A stretch of 36,480 nucleotides of DNA from an uncultured Verrucomicrobia subdivision 3 bacterium (lineage in GTDB: Bacteria; Verrucomicrobiota; Verrucomicrobiia; Limisphaerales; UBA11358): assembly GCA_903872345.1 (NCBI GenBank), contig CAIQKM010000118.1, forward strand, positions 1-36,480, given 5' to 3'. Below, in pieces: positions 6,557 to 14,925 of this stretch. Numbering within the stretch: the stretch's first letter is position 1; each line of letters starts with the position of its first letter. The notes under the pieces were generated by a model. That model was not told where the DNA came from. It made no database searches and saw only the letters and a program-made list of their open reading frames with translations. The position numbers and the translations under genes are program-made.

Positions 6557-9094
6557 TTATCGGCTCAGGCCGCTGGTGATTTCGACGGACTGCGCTTCCA
6601 TTTCCACCGTGGCGGATTGGAGGCCTTCGCGGGTGGCGGTGAGGATGATTTTGCCGGGAGTGAGGGTGCTGCGGATGGCGACGCGGTTGATGCCGCATTC
6701 GGTGTCCAGCCAGAGGTTGTTCACGGAGCCGGGCTTGCCACTGTTATAACCGCCGCGCCAGATGGCGGGGCCGGTGAGTTTGAAATCCACGCGGGCTTCA
6801 TCGGTCGGACAACGACGGCCCTCGGCATCCACCACTTCCACGTCGAAGAAGGCGACGTCGGCGCCGCTGGCTTGCAGGCCGGCGGGGGAGACGTGGGGCG
6901 TGAGCTTTAATTGTTTGGGTTCGCCGGCGGTTTCGATTTCGTCTTGGGCAACAATCTTGTCGCCGGACCGGGCGATGGCGGTGATTTTGCCGGCTGCGAA
7001 TTTTACCTGCGGGAAGGCGTAGATGTAGCCGTTCTTGGGTGTGGTCGATTTGCCGAGGGATTGGCCATTCACGAGCAGTTCCACGGAGTCGCAATGGTTG
7101 GCGGCGACGTAGACGGTTTTCACCGTGTTGGCGGGGTAAGTCCAGTGGCCGATGATGTGCAGGTCCGGCGATTCGCTCTGCATCACGCGATAGACATAGT
7201 ACGCCTGTTTCGGCAGGCGCACGGAGTCCACCTTGCCGCTCACGCGACAGACTTCGCTGCTGTCCTGACGACCGTCGGCGTTGCAATCCGACCAGTAGAT
7301 GGAGGCGTAGGCGGACCATTTGGAATGCGCGGGATCGGGGTTGGAAATCCGGTTGCGGTAGTAGTCGTTATAGCGTTCGGCCGCCGCGATACAAAACGTT
7401 TCGGAATTCCATTCATAGGTGTCGTTCGGACCTTTCTTGAAGCCGAAGTGCGGCGGGGAAACATCATCCCAGAAGCGGCGCGCGGCTTCGTCGCGGAAAT
7501 CTTCGGTTTCGATGAGCGGCGCGCGGTCGCGGCGTTCTGCGCTGTAGGCGCGGAACAGGGTGGTGCGGTCGGGCAGGGCGTCCGTGCGCGGGTCCTGGCC
7601 GATCATTACGCCAAAGTATTCGGCCACGGGTGTGCTGGACGCGTCATTCAGGGTGCGGCAACCGAGCACGCGGCCGCCGTTCGGGTCCCATTGCTTGCGG
7701 AGGTCCACCATCTGTTGCAAATGCGCGGTGGTGATGTGATTGTTGCCGGCTTCCCAGAAGAGGATGCTGGGGTGATTGCGGAAATAGATCATGGAGTCGC
7801 GCATCACCTCCAGGCGCTGCTCCCATTGGCGGCCTTCCACGTCCTTTTCCTTGTCGCCGGCAGGACAGACTTCGACGATGCCGGCCTGATCGAAGGCGCG
7901 CACATCCACGGCCTGGGGCGAAATGTGCATCCAGCGGACGTAGTTGGCGTGGGTGCTGCGAATGAGCTGGGCATTATAATCGTGCATCCAGTCGGGGTAA
8001 GCCTGGCCGAGCCCGGCCCAGTCATCGCTGGAACGTTGCGCATAGCCGGTGAGCCAGACGAAGCGGTCGTTCAGATAGACGCCGCCGGTGCCGGCACCGC
8101 CTTTGAATTCGGCCTTGCGAAAGCCGGTGGTAATTTTCTGCACATCCACCACCTGATCGTTGACGGTGAGGATGGAATAGACCTGATACAGATTCGGCGT
8201 GGTGTCGCTCCAGAATTGGGCATCGGCCAGTTTGCCGCTGGCGGTGAAGATCTCGGACTGGCCGCTGACGAGGTCGGAGGCTTCGCTCGCAAATTTGGCG
8301 CAGACTTTGCCGGCGGCATCCACGACCACGGCGGAGAGGGTGATGGATTGCTGGTCGCCGCTTTCATTGCGCACCTGGGATTCCACGTTCACGTCGCAGG
8401 TTTTGCCGGGGACGGATATGTTGGCGGGATAGATGTAGATGCCGGTGGTCTTGAGATTCTCGTAGAGCGGCAGGGTTTGATACACCTTGCCGGTGAGGTG
8501 CAGCCAGATGTCGTGATTCAGGCCGCCGTAATTGGGATTGAAGGCGCGGCCCATCCATTCGTAGCCGGTGCCGGTGGCTTCCTCCTGGTAGTCGTTGCTG
8601 TTGTCCACTTTTACGGCGATGACATTGTCGGCGTCGCCGAAGTTCACGAAGTCGGACAAATCGAGGCCGCAGGCGGTGACGCCGTTTTCGAAGCGGCCGA
8701 CGAGCTTGCCGTTCACCCAGAAACGCCCGGCCTGTTTGAGACCTTCAAATTCGAGGAACACCTTTTCGCCCTTGGCTGCGGCGGGCAGCTTGAAATGTTT
8801 CCGGTACCAGGCGATGCCCATGTACTGGTGTCGCTCACCGCCGCTGTGTGAGATGATTTCGTCGTAGGTATCGGTGTCGTTATAGGTATGCGGGGCGGAA
8901 ACGGAGGACCAGGCGGAATCGTCAAAGGTCGCCTGCTCGGCATTGGTGACATCGCCCTGAAAGAATTTCCAGCCGGGGTTGAAATTATAATCGGCGTGGG
9001 GCGAGGCTGGGGGCGTGTAGATCGGGTCCGCCCGGAGGAGCGGGTTGAGGGCGAGGGACAGGAGCAGACCGGCGGCGAGCAGGATGTTTTTCAT
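6557..9094 (-). CDS. Secreted GH2-family protein with atypical catalytic site
   Basis: This is a secreted protein of 845 residues. Residues 1-22 form a signal peptide (KNILLAAGLLLSLALNPLLRA). A GH2 sugar-binding domain follows (FNPGWKFFQGD, GIAWYRKHF, FWVNGKLVG, about 40-205), then an Ig-like domain and a TIM-barrel region (GVYLNDRFVWLTGY, about 339-351), and DUF4982-like and Ig domains at the C terminus. In active GH2 enzymes the acid/base Glu lies in a G/F-N-E motif; here the equivalent FWEAGNNHI (about 447-455) has Asn after Asn. PLIETED (Glu about 529) is the likely nucleophile region, but the usual EYG motif is absent. It may be an altered hydrolase, a lyase-like enzyme or a binding protein. 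The ATG at 9094 starts the signal peptide; an upstream ATG at 9121 is less likely. The neighbouring GH16 and GH2 genes suggest polysaccharide breakdown. Confidence 0.85.
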   Translation of the reverse strand: MKNILLAAGLLLSLALNPLLRADPIYTPPASPHADYNFNPGWKFFQGDVTNAEQATFDDSAWSSVSAPHTYNDTDTYDEIISHSGGERHQYMGIAWYRKHFKLPAAAKGEKVFLEFEGLKQAGRFWVNGKLVGRFENGVTACGLDLSDFVNFGDADNVIAVKVDNSNDYQEEATGTGYEWMGRAFNPNYGGLNHDIWLHLTGKVYQTLPLYENLKTTGIYIYPANISVPGKTCDVNVESQVRNESGDQQSITLSAVVVDAAGKVCAKFASEASDLVSGQSEIFTASGKLADAQFWSDTTPNLYQVYSILTVNDQVVDVQKITTGFRKAEFKGGAGTGGVYLNDRFVWLTGYAQRSSDDWAGLGQAYPDWMHDYNAQLIRSTHANYVRWMHISPQAVDVRAFDQAGIVEVCPAGDKEKDVEGRQWEQRLEVMRDSMIYFRNHPSILFWEAGNNHITTAHLQQMVDLRKQWDPNGGRVLGCRTLNDASSTPVAEYFGVMIGQDPRTDALPDRTTLFRAYSAERRDRAPLIETEDFRDEAARRFWDDVSPPHFGFKKGPNDTYEWNSETFCIAAAERYNDYYRNRISNPDPAHSKWSAYASIYWSDCNADGRQDSSEVCRVSGKVDSVRLPKQAYYVYRVMQSESPDLHIIGHWTYPANTVKTVYVAANHCDSVELLVNGQSLGKSTTPKNGYIYAFPQVKFAAGKITAIARSGDKIVAQDEIETAGEPKQLKLTPHVSPAGLQASGADVAFFDVEVVDAEGRRCPTDEARVDFKLTGPAIWRGGYNSGKPGSVNNLWLDTECGINRVAIRSTLTPGKIILTATREGLQSATVEMEAQSVEITSGLSR

Positions 9095-9473
9095 GTTCAA
9101 GGATTCGATCATTTCGACCATTCAGTGCGAGTGGGTAAATTCATTTAGGCAGACGCATGCAACCTGGCTTTTGGTGACAAAAATCATGGTTTATTCGCGG
9201 GCATCCTCACGGCCATCAAGGGCTGAGATTGACCTGCCTGGGAGAAACGAAAGGATCAAGGTCAGGGCCAGGGCGCGTGGTTTCATGGCTGAAGCTTAGG
9301 AGGTTTGGCGAATTCCGACCATCGCCAATACCGATGATTGGCGGGTGGTGCCGGCAGTTGGTAAATATGAGCCCGCCGGCGGCTGCCCGCCTAAACTGTT
9401 AGTGGCATTTTACCTGGAGAGAAATTCGATACTCCGGCTTGTTTCATTTTCCGGGGGGGATTATGTTCCGGTC
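9095..9473. promoter_or_regulatory. Divergent intergenic region between GH2 and LOG genes; small inverted repeat
   Basis: The gap must hold the promoters of the minus-strand GH2 gene and the plus-strand LOG gene. The only structure noticed is an inverted repeat, CGCCAAT (9323-9329) / ATTGGCG (9337-9343) with a 7-nt spacer, which could be an operator for either gene. This is a guess from symmetry alone. No consensus -35/-10 pair was convincing, and no gene is seen. Confidence 0.3.
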
Positions 9474-10154
9474 ATGAGTGAATCCAACCACTTTATCCGC
9501 GAAGACCCCTGGCGCATATTTCGCATCATGGCGGAGTTCGTGGACTCGTTCCAGACCATGTCGCAAGTCGGCCCGGCGGTGACCGTTTTTGGGTCGGCCC
9601 GGACCAAGCCGGGCGACAAGTATTATCGCGCCGCGCAGGAGATCGGCAAAGGACTGGCCAGACACAATTTGGCCGTTATTACCGGCGGCGGCCCGGGCAT
9701 CATGGAAGCGGCGAACCGGGGGGCGGGGCAGGCGGGGGGCAAATCGGTGGGGCTGAACATTGAACTGCCGCATGAGCAGACTGGCAACCGCTATGCCAAT
9801 GTGCCGGTGCATTTTCATTACTTTTTCGCGCGCAAGGTGTGCTTTGTGAAGTACAGTCTGGGCTTTGTATTCATGCCCGGCGGGTTTGGCACGTTGGATG
9901 AATTTTTTGAAGTGGTTACGCTGGTGCAGACCGGGCGCATTCCGCAATTTCCGCTGGTTCTTTTTGGTCGCGAGTATTGGGAGGGCCTGCTGCATTGGAT
10001 GAAAAAGGAGCTGGAGCTGAAACACAAATACATCAGCCCCGGCGATCTGGATTTGGTGAAAATTACCGATGATCCGGCGGAGGTGGTGGAATGGATTCGG
10101 CTCTATGCGCATGGCATGGGCGCGCTCGAGGAGATATCCAAGGCGTTTGCTTAA
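9474..10154 (+). CDS. LOG-family (TIGR00730) nucleotide phosphoribohydrolase-like protein
   Basis: This is a cytoplasmic Rossmann-fold protein of 226 residues. The diagnostic motifs are GGGPGIMEA (71-79) and PGGFGTLDE (135-143), which form the active site in LOG proteins; VTVFGSARTKPGD (37-49) is the first strand and loop. Members cleave nucleoside 5'-monophosphates at the N-glycosidic bond and are often misnamed lysine decarboxylases; cytokinin-activating LOG is the best studied. The ATG at 9474 (MSESNHFIRED) is chosen because the frame upstream of it (from 9345) has no family similarity. pabB begins 7 bp after the stop, so the two genes are probably co-transcribed. The natural substrate is unknown. 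Confidence 0.9.
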   Translation: MSESNHFIREDPWRIFRIMAEFVDSFQTMSQVGPAVTVFGSARTKPGDKYYRAAQEIGKGLARHNLAVITGGGPGIMEAANRGAGQAGGKSVGLNIELPHEQTGNRYANVPVHFHYFFARKVCFVKYSLGFVFMPGGFGTLDEFFEVVTLVQTGRIPQFPLVLFGREYWEGLLHWMKKELELKHKYISPGDLDLVKITDDPAEVVEWIRLYAHGMGALEEISKAFA

Positions 10155-10161
10155 TTGCCGC

Positions 10162-11595
10162 ATGCGTCCGCTGATTCAGGAAATACCGACGGCGCACACG
10201 CCGGAATCGCTCGTGCAAAAGTTGTCGGGCGAGCCGGGCGTGGTGTTGCTGCGCACGTCGCAGTTTGACCTGCCATCGGCGCGGTATTCGCTGGTGGCGG
10301 TGAATCCATTTTTGCGGTTTCGGTCGTTTGGTTCCCGGTGTGAAATCACGCGGCCGCGAATGCAGGAGTCCGGTCCGCAATGGCAGTTTGGCAATCCCTG
10401 GCATCTGCTGGACATGTTGATGGCGCGCCACGAAATGCTGGATGAAATTGACCTGCCATTTCCGCTGGGCGGCGCCTTTGGCTACTGGGGCTACGACCTG
10501 AAAAATTTCACCGAACCCAAGCTGCCGCGTCGCGCGGTGAATGATTTGGAATTGCCCGACTGTCACGTGGGTTTTTACGACAGTCTGGTGGTGTTTGATC
10601 ATCGGCTGGACAAGGTGTGCGTGGTATCCACCGGTTTGGAGGCGGACGGCTCCCGCTCGGAAGCCCGGGCGAAGGAGCAACTGGCTTTTTGGCAGGCCCG
10701 GCTGGGCGCAGCGGTCGCCGCTCCCGCTCCGGTCATAGCCCCGGTCTCGGATGCTTTGGCCTTGCCGCCGGAGGAAGTTTTTATCAAGGCCGTGGTGCGG
10801 GCGCAGGAATACATTCGCACGGGCGACATTTATCAGGTGAATCTTTCCCAGCGGCTGGCGGTGCAAAGCGGGCTGGCGGGCTGGGACTGGTTTGGCCGGT
10901 TGAGCGCGGTTTCGCCGGCGCCGTTTTCCGCTTATCTGGATTGCGGGGAATTTCAAATTGTATCGTCCTCGCCGGAGCAGTTTTTGGGGCTGAGCGGGTC
11001 GCATATTCAGACCCGGCCGATCAAAGGCACCCGCCCGCGCGATGCGAATCCCAGCCGCGATGCGCAGCTTGCCTACGAACTCCAGACCAGCGCCAAGGAA
11101 CTGGCGGAGCTGGTGATGATCACCGATCTGCTCCGCAACGATCTGGGCAAGGTGTGCGAATATGGTTCGGTGCAGACGCCGGATCTGGCGCGGTTGGAGA
11201 AATTCGCCCAGGTGCAGCATCTGGTTTCCACGGTGGAAGGCCGGTTGCGGCGCGACGTCACCCACTTCGCCGCGTTTGCCTCGTGTTTCCCCGGCGGCAG
11301 CATCACCGGCGCGCCGAAATTTCGGGCCATGGAGATCATTGATGAGCTGGAACCGGTTTCGCGCGGCCCCTACACGGGCGCGATCGGTTATCTGGGTTTT
11401 AATCGCGAGAGTCAGTTGAACATTGTCATTCGCACGGCCATCTGCCGGGAAGGGTGGGCGTATTTTAATGTGGGCGCCGGCATCGTGGCGGATTCCAATC
11501 CGCAGGCGGAGTATGAGGAAACGCTGGCGAAGGCGCGCGGTTTTCTGGCGGCACTGAAGCTGGGGGGCAAAACCATTTCGGAACCGGCGGGGTGA
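10162..11595 (+). CDS. pabB: Aminodeoxychorismate synthase component I
   Basis: This chorismate-binding enzyme of 477 residues uses ammonia from a glutaminase partner to convert chorismate to 4-amino-4-deoxychorismate for folate synthesis. The N-terminal domain includes GGAFGYWGYDLKNF (103-116). The catalytic C-terminal half has YIRTGDIYQVNLSQR (217-231), SSSPEQFL, TRPIKGTRPRD (284-294), ELVMITDLLRNDLGKV and FPGGSITGAPKFRAMEIIDELE. Lys288 in PIKGT is the residue that separates PabB from anthranilate synthase TrpE, which has PIAGT; this supports pabB over trpE. The ATG at 10162 lies 7 bp after the LOG stop. No pabA glutaminase or pabC lyase is seen in the window. Confidence 0.92.
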   Translation: MRPLIQEIPTAHTPESLVQKLSGEPGVVLLRTSQFDLPSARYSLVAVNPFLRFRSFGSRCEITRPRMQESGPQWQFGNPWHLLDMLMARHEMLDEIDLPFPLGGAFGYWGYDLKNFTEPKLPRRAVNDLELPDCHVGFYDSLVVFDHRLDKVCVVSTGLEADGSRSEARAKEQLAFWQARLGAAVAAPAPVIAPVSDALALPPEEVFIKAVVRAQEYIRTGDIYQVNLSQRLAVQSGLAGWDWFGRLSAVSPAPFSAYLDCGEFQIVSSSPEQFLGLSGSHIQTRPIKGTRPRDANPSRDAQLAYELQTSAKELAELVMITDLLRNDLGKVCEYGSVQTPDLARLEKFAQVQHLVSTVEGRLRRDVTHFAAFASCFPGGSITGAPKFRAMEIIDELEPVSRGPYTGAIGYLGFNRESQLNIVIRTAICREGWAYFNVGAGIVADSNPQAEYEETLAKARGFLAALKLGGKTISEPAG

Positions 11596-11708
11596 CAGTT
11601 GTAGAAGCAGCAGCGGTTGATGAGCGGCGGCTGCAAATAAATGAGCGCTCCCCAAAATATTTGAGCCTCACATCGGCTCCTACAGCGGACGCGTTTTTCC
11701 GCCCGCAC
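11596..11708. repeat. Possible decayed copy of the GTAGCAGCCGACGT repeat family
   Basis: This is the gap between the convergent pabB and GH16 stops. The segment 11661-11683 (TTTGAGCCTCACATCGGCTC...) resembles the right arm of the elements at 22234-22490 and 32824-32903, with a gap and substitutions, and GTAGAAGCAGCAGCGG at 11601-11616 loosely resembles the left arm. The match is imperfect; the resemblance may be partly chance. Confidence 0.3.
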
Positions 11709-12533
11709 CTAATTGGCGCGCTGATAGACGCGCACCCAGTCCACTTCAAAACGCACCGGCAAGATGCTCTCCCAGGGCGCTCCATCCTTGGTACGGAGGG
11801 CTTGGTTCAGGATGAGATAAAGGGGGCGGCGGAAGGGATTGCCGCCATCCGCCTTGTCCGCCTCGGCGAGATCCAGATGGTTCATCAACTTGCCATCCAG
11901 CAGCAGATCGATTTTTTGGTCGTCCCATTCCATGGTCCAGGTGTGGAATTTCTTCGACCAGTTGCGCGGGAATTGGGTGAGCGGTTTCTTGACGGTGGAC
12001 CAGAGGGAATCATTATTTAACTCATAATCGATATTGGCCAGCACATTGCCAGTGTAGGCTTCCATGATGTCAATTTCGCCGCAGGCCGGCCAGTCAACGG
12101 TTCCGATGTTCGCGCCCAAGGTCCAGAAGGCGGGCCAGCTGCCGTTGCGCGTGTCAATGCGCGCGCGCATTTCAAATTTGCCGTATTTGAACTCATGCAG
12201 ACCGCGCGTGGTCAGGCTGGCGGACGTGCTCGTTATCCATTTGCGGCTGGTCGCCCAGTCCCCGCTGTCGGGGATGTAATGGGGATTGGGCTTATGCTCC
12301 GCGCGGGCTTCGATCGCAAGCAGGCCGTTGGTGCAGATGGCGTTTTCGGGCTGGTACCATTGGGGCTCTTCATTGCGCACAAAGCCTTGTTCAAAATTCC
12401 AGTTCGCCGGGTCGGGCGGACCGTTTTTATCGAACTCATCGTGCCAGACCATTTTCCATTTCTCGGCACTCCAGGCGGAAGTGGCGAAGATTAGCACGGT
12501 CAAAATCAGCCAAAGCGTTGAAAACGTTTTCAT
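11709..12533 (-). CDS. Secreted GH16-family beta-glucanase/laminarinase-like enzyme
   Basis: This is a secreted glycoside hydrolase of 274 residues. The signal peptide (FSTLWLILTVLIFATSAWSA, about 4-23) precedes a single jelly-roll GH16 domain: WHDEFDKNGPPDPANWNFE, WYQPENAICTNGLLAIEAR, KYGKFEMRARI, SWPAFWTLG and the catalytic motif GEIDIMEAY. Within it Glu153 is the nucleophile, Asp155 the helper and Glu158 the acid/base. The segment matches the E-[IL]-D-[IVA]-x-E signature of endo-beta-1,3-glucanases and relatives. Two adjacent ATGs (12536 and 12533) are possible; AAGGA lies just upstream and favours the second. It is convergent with pabB. The likely substrate is laminarin or mixed-linked beta-glucan, but family GH16 also covers agarases and carrageenases. 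Confidence 0.92.
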   Translation of the reverse strand: MKTFSTLWLILTVLIFATSAWSAEKWKMVWHDEFDKNGPPDPANWNFEQGFVRNEEPQWYQPENAICTNGLLAIEARAEHKPNPHYIPDSGDWATSRKWITSTSASLTTRGLHEFKYGKFEMRARIDTRNGSWPAFWTLGANIGTVDWPACGEIDIMEAYTGNVLANIDYELNNDSLWSTVKKPLTQFPRNWSKKFHTWTMEWDDQKIDLLLDGKLMNHLDLAEADKADGGNPFRRPLYLILNQALRTKDGAPWESILPVRFEVDWVRVYQRAN

Positions 12534-12670
12534 CATATCCTTGTTCAAAGGTATTGTCAGGCTGGCCCGCAAACATTGCCGGCCAGCCATCGTAGGAGGA
12601 AGGTTAACCCAAAATCGCCCGATGTACCATTACCCAAAAGTGGAAAGCAACCGGGCGGGAACTGCCGTAT

Positions 12671-14779
12671 TTAATTCTGCCCGGCTGCGGGAGTGACCGC
12701 TGGTGTGGTCGCCGGCGTGGCTGCCGGCTTGAGGGTCCAGTCACAGGCATCCGTGACCGTCTGGCCTTTGATGACCGCCTGCGCCGTGACGTGATTGGTG
12801 CCGGGGGACAATGGAATATTTTTCCAGATAAACACGCCGTTGCCGTCGTTGGTGCAGGAGCCTTGGGAAACGCCGTTCATGGAAAGTTCAACCGTGTCGT
12901 TGTTGGAATATACCTTCACATCGGTGGTGGCGCTGGTGCGTTCGGTAAAGCGGCGGCTGGTGAGGTAAACCACCGGTTCCTCCGACCAGTTGGCCTTGTA
13001 GAAATAGAACGCGTCCTTGCGGGTCTTGCGATCGTAGGTGACGAGACCCTTGTCATTCCGGGCGGGCATATTGCCCTCGTGGCGGGAGCTGACGACGAAA
13101 TCGAACATGTTCCAGGCGAAGGTGCCCCAGACATAGGGGGCGGCCTTCAACTGTTTCCAGGCGGCTTCATGCACGATGGCCTGCCATTCTTCGGGGTGCC
13201 ACTGGCCGGTGGTGACCGGTTTGACGGGGTTTTGTTCGTGCTGGTTGACGTTGGCGCCGGCGCCATATTCGCTGACGCAAAAGCCGCCGAAACGGCTGGT
13301 GTAACGGTCTTTTTCCAGCGTGGGCGTAAAGTCCTCCTTTTCACCCCAGCCGGCATACCAGCCGGGATAAATGTTCCAGCCCAGGAGGTCGGGAATCTTG
13401 TTCATCGCGGGCAGCTTGGAGATACAGGTGGCTCCAATCGTCGGGCGGGTCGGATCTTCGCCGTTGGCGATGATCTTCAAATCCTGCAGCACGCGATGGG
13501 GATCCTCGGTGGCGCCGTTGCCCACTTCGTTAAAGAGGCTCCAGGCGAAAATGGCGGGGTGATTGATGTTCTGGCGGATGAGATCGCGCAACTGCTCGCT
13601 GCTGGTGGTTTCAAAGGCGAGGTTGTTGTGGATGGTGTTGACCTGGGGGATCTCCGCCCAGACGAGGATGCCCGCCTGGTCGCACAGGCTGTAAAAGTAA
13701 TCGCTGTGCTGGTAATGGCAGCAGCGCACCACGGTGGCGCCAATTTCCTTAATCAGGCCGATATCCTCGTTCATGTCCGCTTCGGTGATGGCCCAGCCTT
13801 CCACGGGGCGATCCTGATGGCGGTTGACGCCGTGCAGGTGGTAGGGCTGACCGTTCAGGAAAAAGCCCTTGTCCGGGTCCACATGATAAAAGCGCAGGCC
13901 CAGCGGCTGGGTGATGGAATCATTCAGTTGCGTTCCATCGGCGGTGCTCAATTCCACCACGGCCTGGTAGAGATATGGATCTTTGCGACCGTTCCACAGA
14001 TGCGGATTGTCCAGGGTGAGGCGCAGGGAATGGGGTTCGGTATTGGCGCTGGAGATGGCCACCTCGTTGGTAACCGTCGCGACAACCTGGCCGGTGGCAT
14101 CGAGAATTTTGGCGGCGAACAGGAGGCTTTGCTTTTTCTTGGTGCCGTTGGAAATTTGCGCGGTCACATCCACCACGGCCTGGGTGGTGGAGACGCTGGT
14201 TTGAAACCAGGCCACGCCGGGCGAGCCGTGGTCGGTGACCGTGAAATTCTCCGGGCTGGTGATAATCAAATGCACCGGCCGGTACAGACCGCCGTAAACG
14301 GAAAAGTCGCCGCTGATGGGGGCGATGTCCTGCTGCTCCTCGTTGCTTACGCGGACGGCCACGACATTGGTGCCGGATTTGGCGAGCTTGTCGGTCAGTT
14401 CATAGGCAAAGGCCCCGAAGCCGCCGCGATGCTGGCCGAGCAACTGGCCGTTCAAATACACATCCGCCACGAGGCTGGCGGCCTCAAAGCGCAGGAAATA
14501 GCGGTGACTTTTTTCTACGGCGCCGACGTCGAGATTCAGCCGGTACCAGGCGGGTCCGCGATAAAACTTTTTGCCGAGCTGGGCGTCGTCCCAGCCCCAA
14601 CTGTGGGGCAGGGTGACGGCCTGCCAGGCGCTGTCGTCAAATTGGGGCTGTTCGGCGCCGACGGTGTCGGCGAGGTTGAACCGCCAGCCGGTGTCGAGTC
14701 GGGTATCTTCACGGGCGCCGGCCGAAAAACCGAGCAAAGTCAGGATGACAGCCAACACAAGAGACTGGTAGCGAGGCAT
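12671..14779 (-). CDS. Secreted GH2-family beta-galactosidase-like enzyme
   Basis: This is a secreted enzyme of 702 residues. The signal peptide (YQSLVLAVILTLLGFSAGA, about 4-22) is followed by a sugar-binding domain (LDTGWRFNLADT, LPHSWGWDD, YLNGQLLGQHRGGFGAFAYELTD), an Ig-like domain, and the TIM barrel from about 300 (FFLNGQPYHLHGVNRHQDRP). The acid/base Glu418 is in SLFNEVG and the nucleophile Glu504 in CVSEYGAG, both canonical for GH2. A C-terminal Ig/DUF4982-like domain ends in a low-complexity ATPATTPAVTPAAG tail. The start at 14779 immediately precedes the signal peptide. It is on the same strand as the GH16 gene 137 bp downstream, so both may be expressed together. The exact sugar (beta-galactoside, glucuronide or mannoside) is not determined. 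Confidence 0.92.
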   Translation of the reverse strand: MPRYQSLVLAVILTLLGFSAGAREDTRLDTGWRFNLADTVGAEQPQFDDSAWQAVTLPHSWGWDDAQLGKKFYRGPAWYRLNLDVGAVEKSHRYFLRFEAASLVADVYLNGQLLGQHRGGFGAFAYELTDKLAKSGTNVVAVRVSNEEQQDIAPISGDFSVYGGLYRPVHLIITSPENFTVTDHGSPGVAWFQTSVSTTQAVVDVTAQISNGTKKKQSLLFAAKILDATGQVVATVTNEVAISSANTEPHSLRLTLDNPHLWNGRKDPYLYQAVVELSTADGTQLNDSITQPLGLRFYHVDPDKGFFLNGQPYHLHGVNRHQDRPVEGWAITEADMNEDIGLIKEIGATVVRCCHYQHSDYFYSLCDQAGILVWAEIPQVNTIHNNLAFETTSSEQLRDLIRQNINHPAIFAWSLFNEVGNGATEDPHRVLQDLKIIANGEDPTRPTIGATCISKLPAMNKIPDLLGWNIYPGWYAGWGEKEDFTPTLEKDRYTSRFGGFCVSEYGAGANVNQHEQNPVKPVTTGQWHPEEWQAIVHEAAWKQLKAAPYVWGTFAWNMFDFVVSSRHEGNMPARNDKGLVTYDRKTRKDAFYFYKANWSEEPVVYLTSRRFTERTSATTDVKVYSNNDTVELSMNGVSQGSCTNDGNGVFIWKNIPLSPGTNHVTAQAVIKGQTVTDACDWTLKPAATPATTPAVTPAAGQN

Positions 14780-14925
14780 AGATGATTAAAAGTAGGAAAA
14801 CCGGCGGGGGATGTCACTGAATTAATCGATTCGGATACGAGGACACAGCGGGCGGGTTTTTGATGTGTCCGCTAAAAACTTGCCTTGCTTTTTGGTCGGG
14901 ATTGTGAAAAATTTCACAAACCAAT

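Noticed and set aside
6911..8851. 646-codon open frame antisense to the first GH2 gene
   Set aside because: No domain signature and runs against a gene with signal peptide and GH2 domains.
10162..11595. trpE (anthranilate synthase I) as the identity of this gene
   Set aside because: The PIKGT motif has the lysine typical of PabB; TrpE has PIAGT.
10063..11655. 530-codon open frame antisense to pabB
   Set aside because: Arg/Gln/His-rich shadow of a well-conserved enzyme.
12791..14785. 664-codon open frame antisense to the second GH2 gene
   Set aside because: Low-complexity Gly/Val/Ala translation typical of a shadow frame; the GH2 gene has both catalytic residues.
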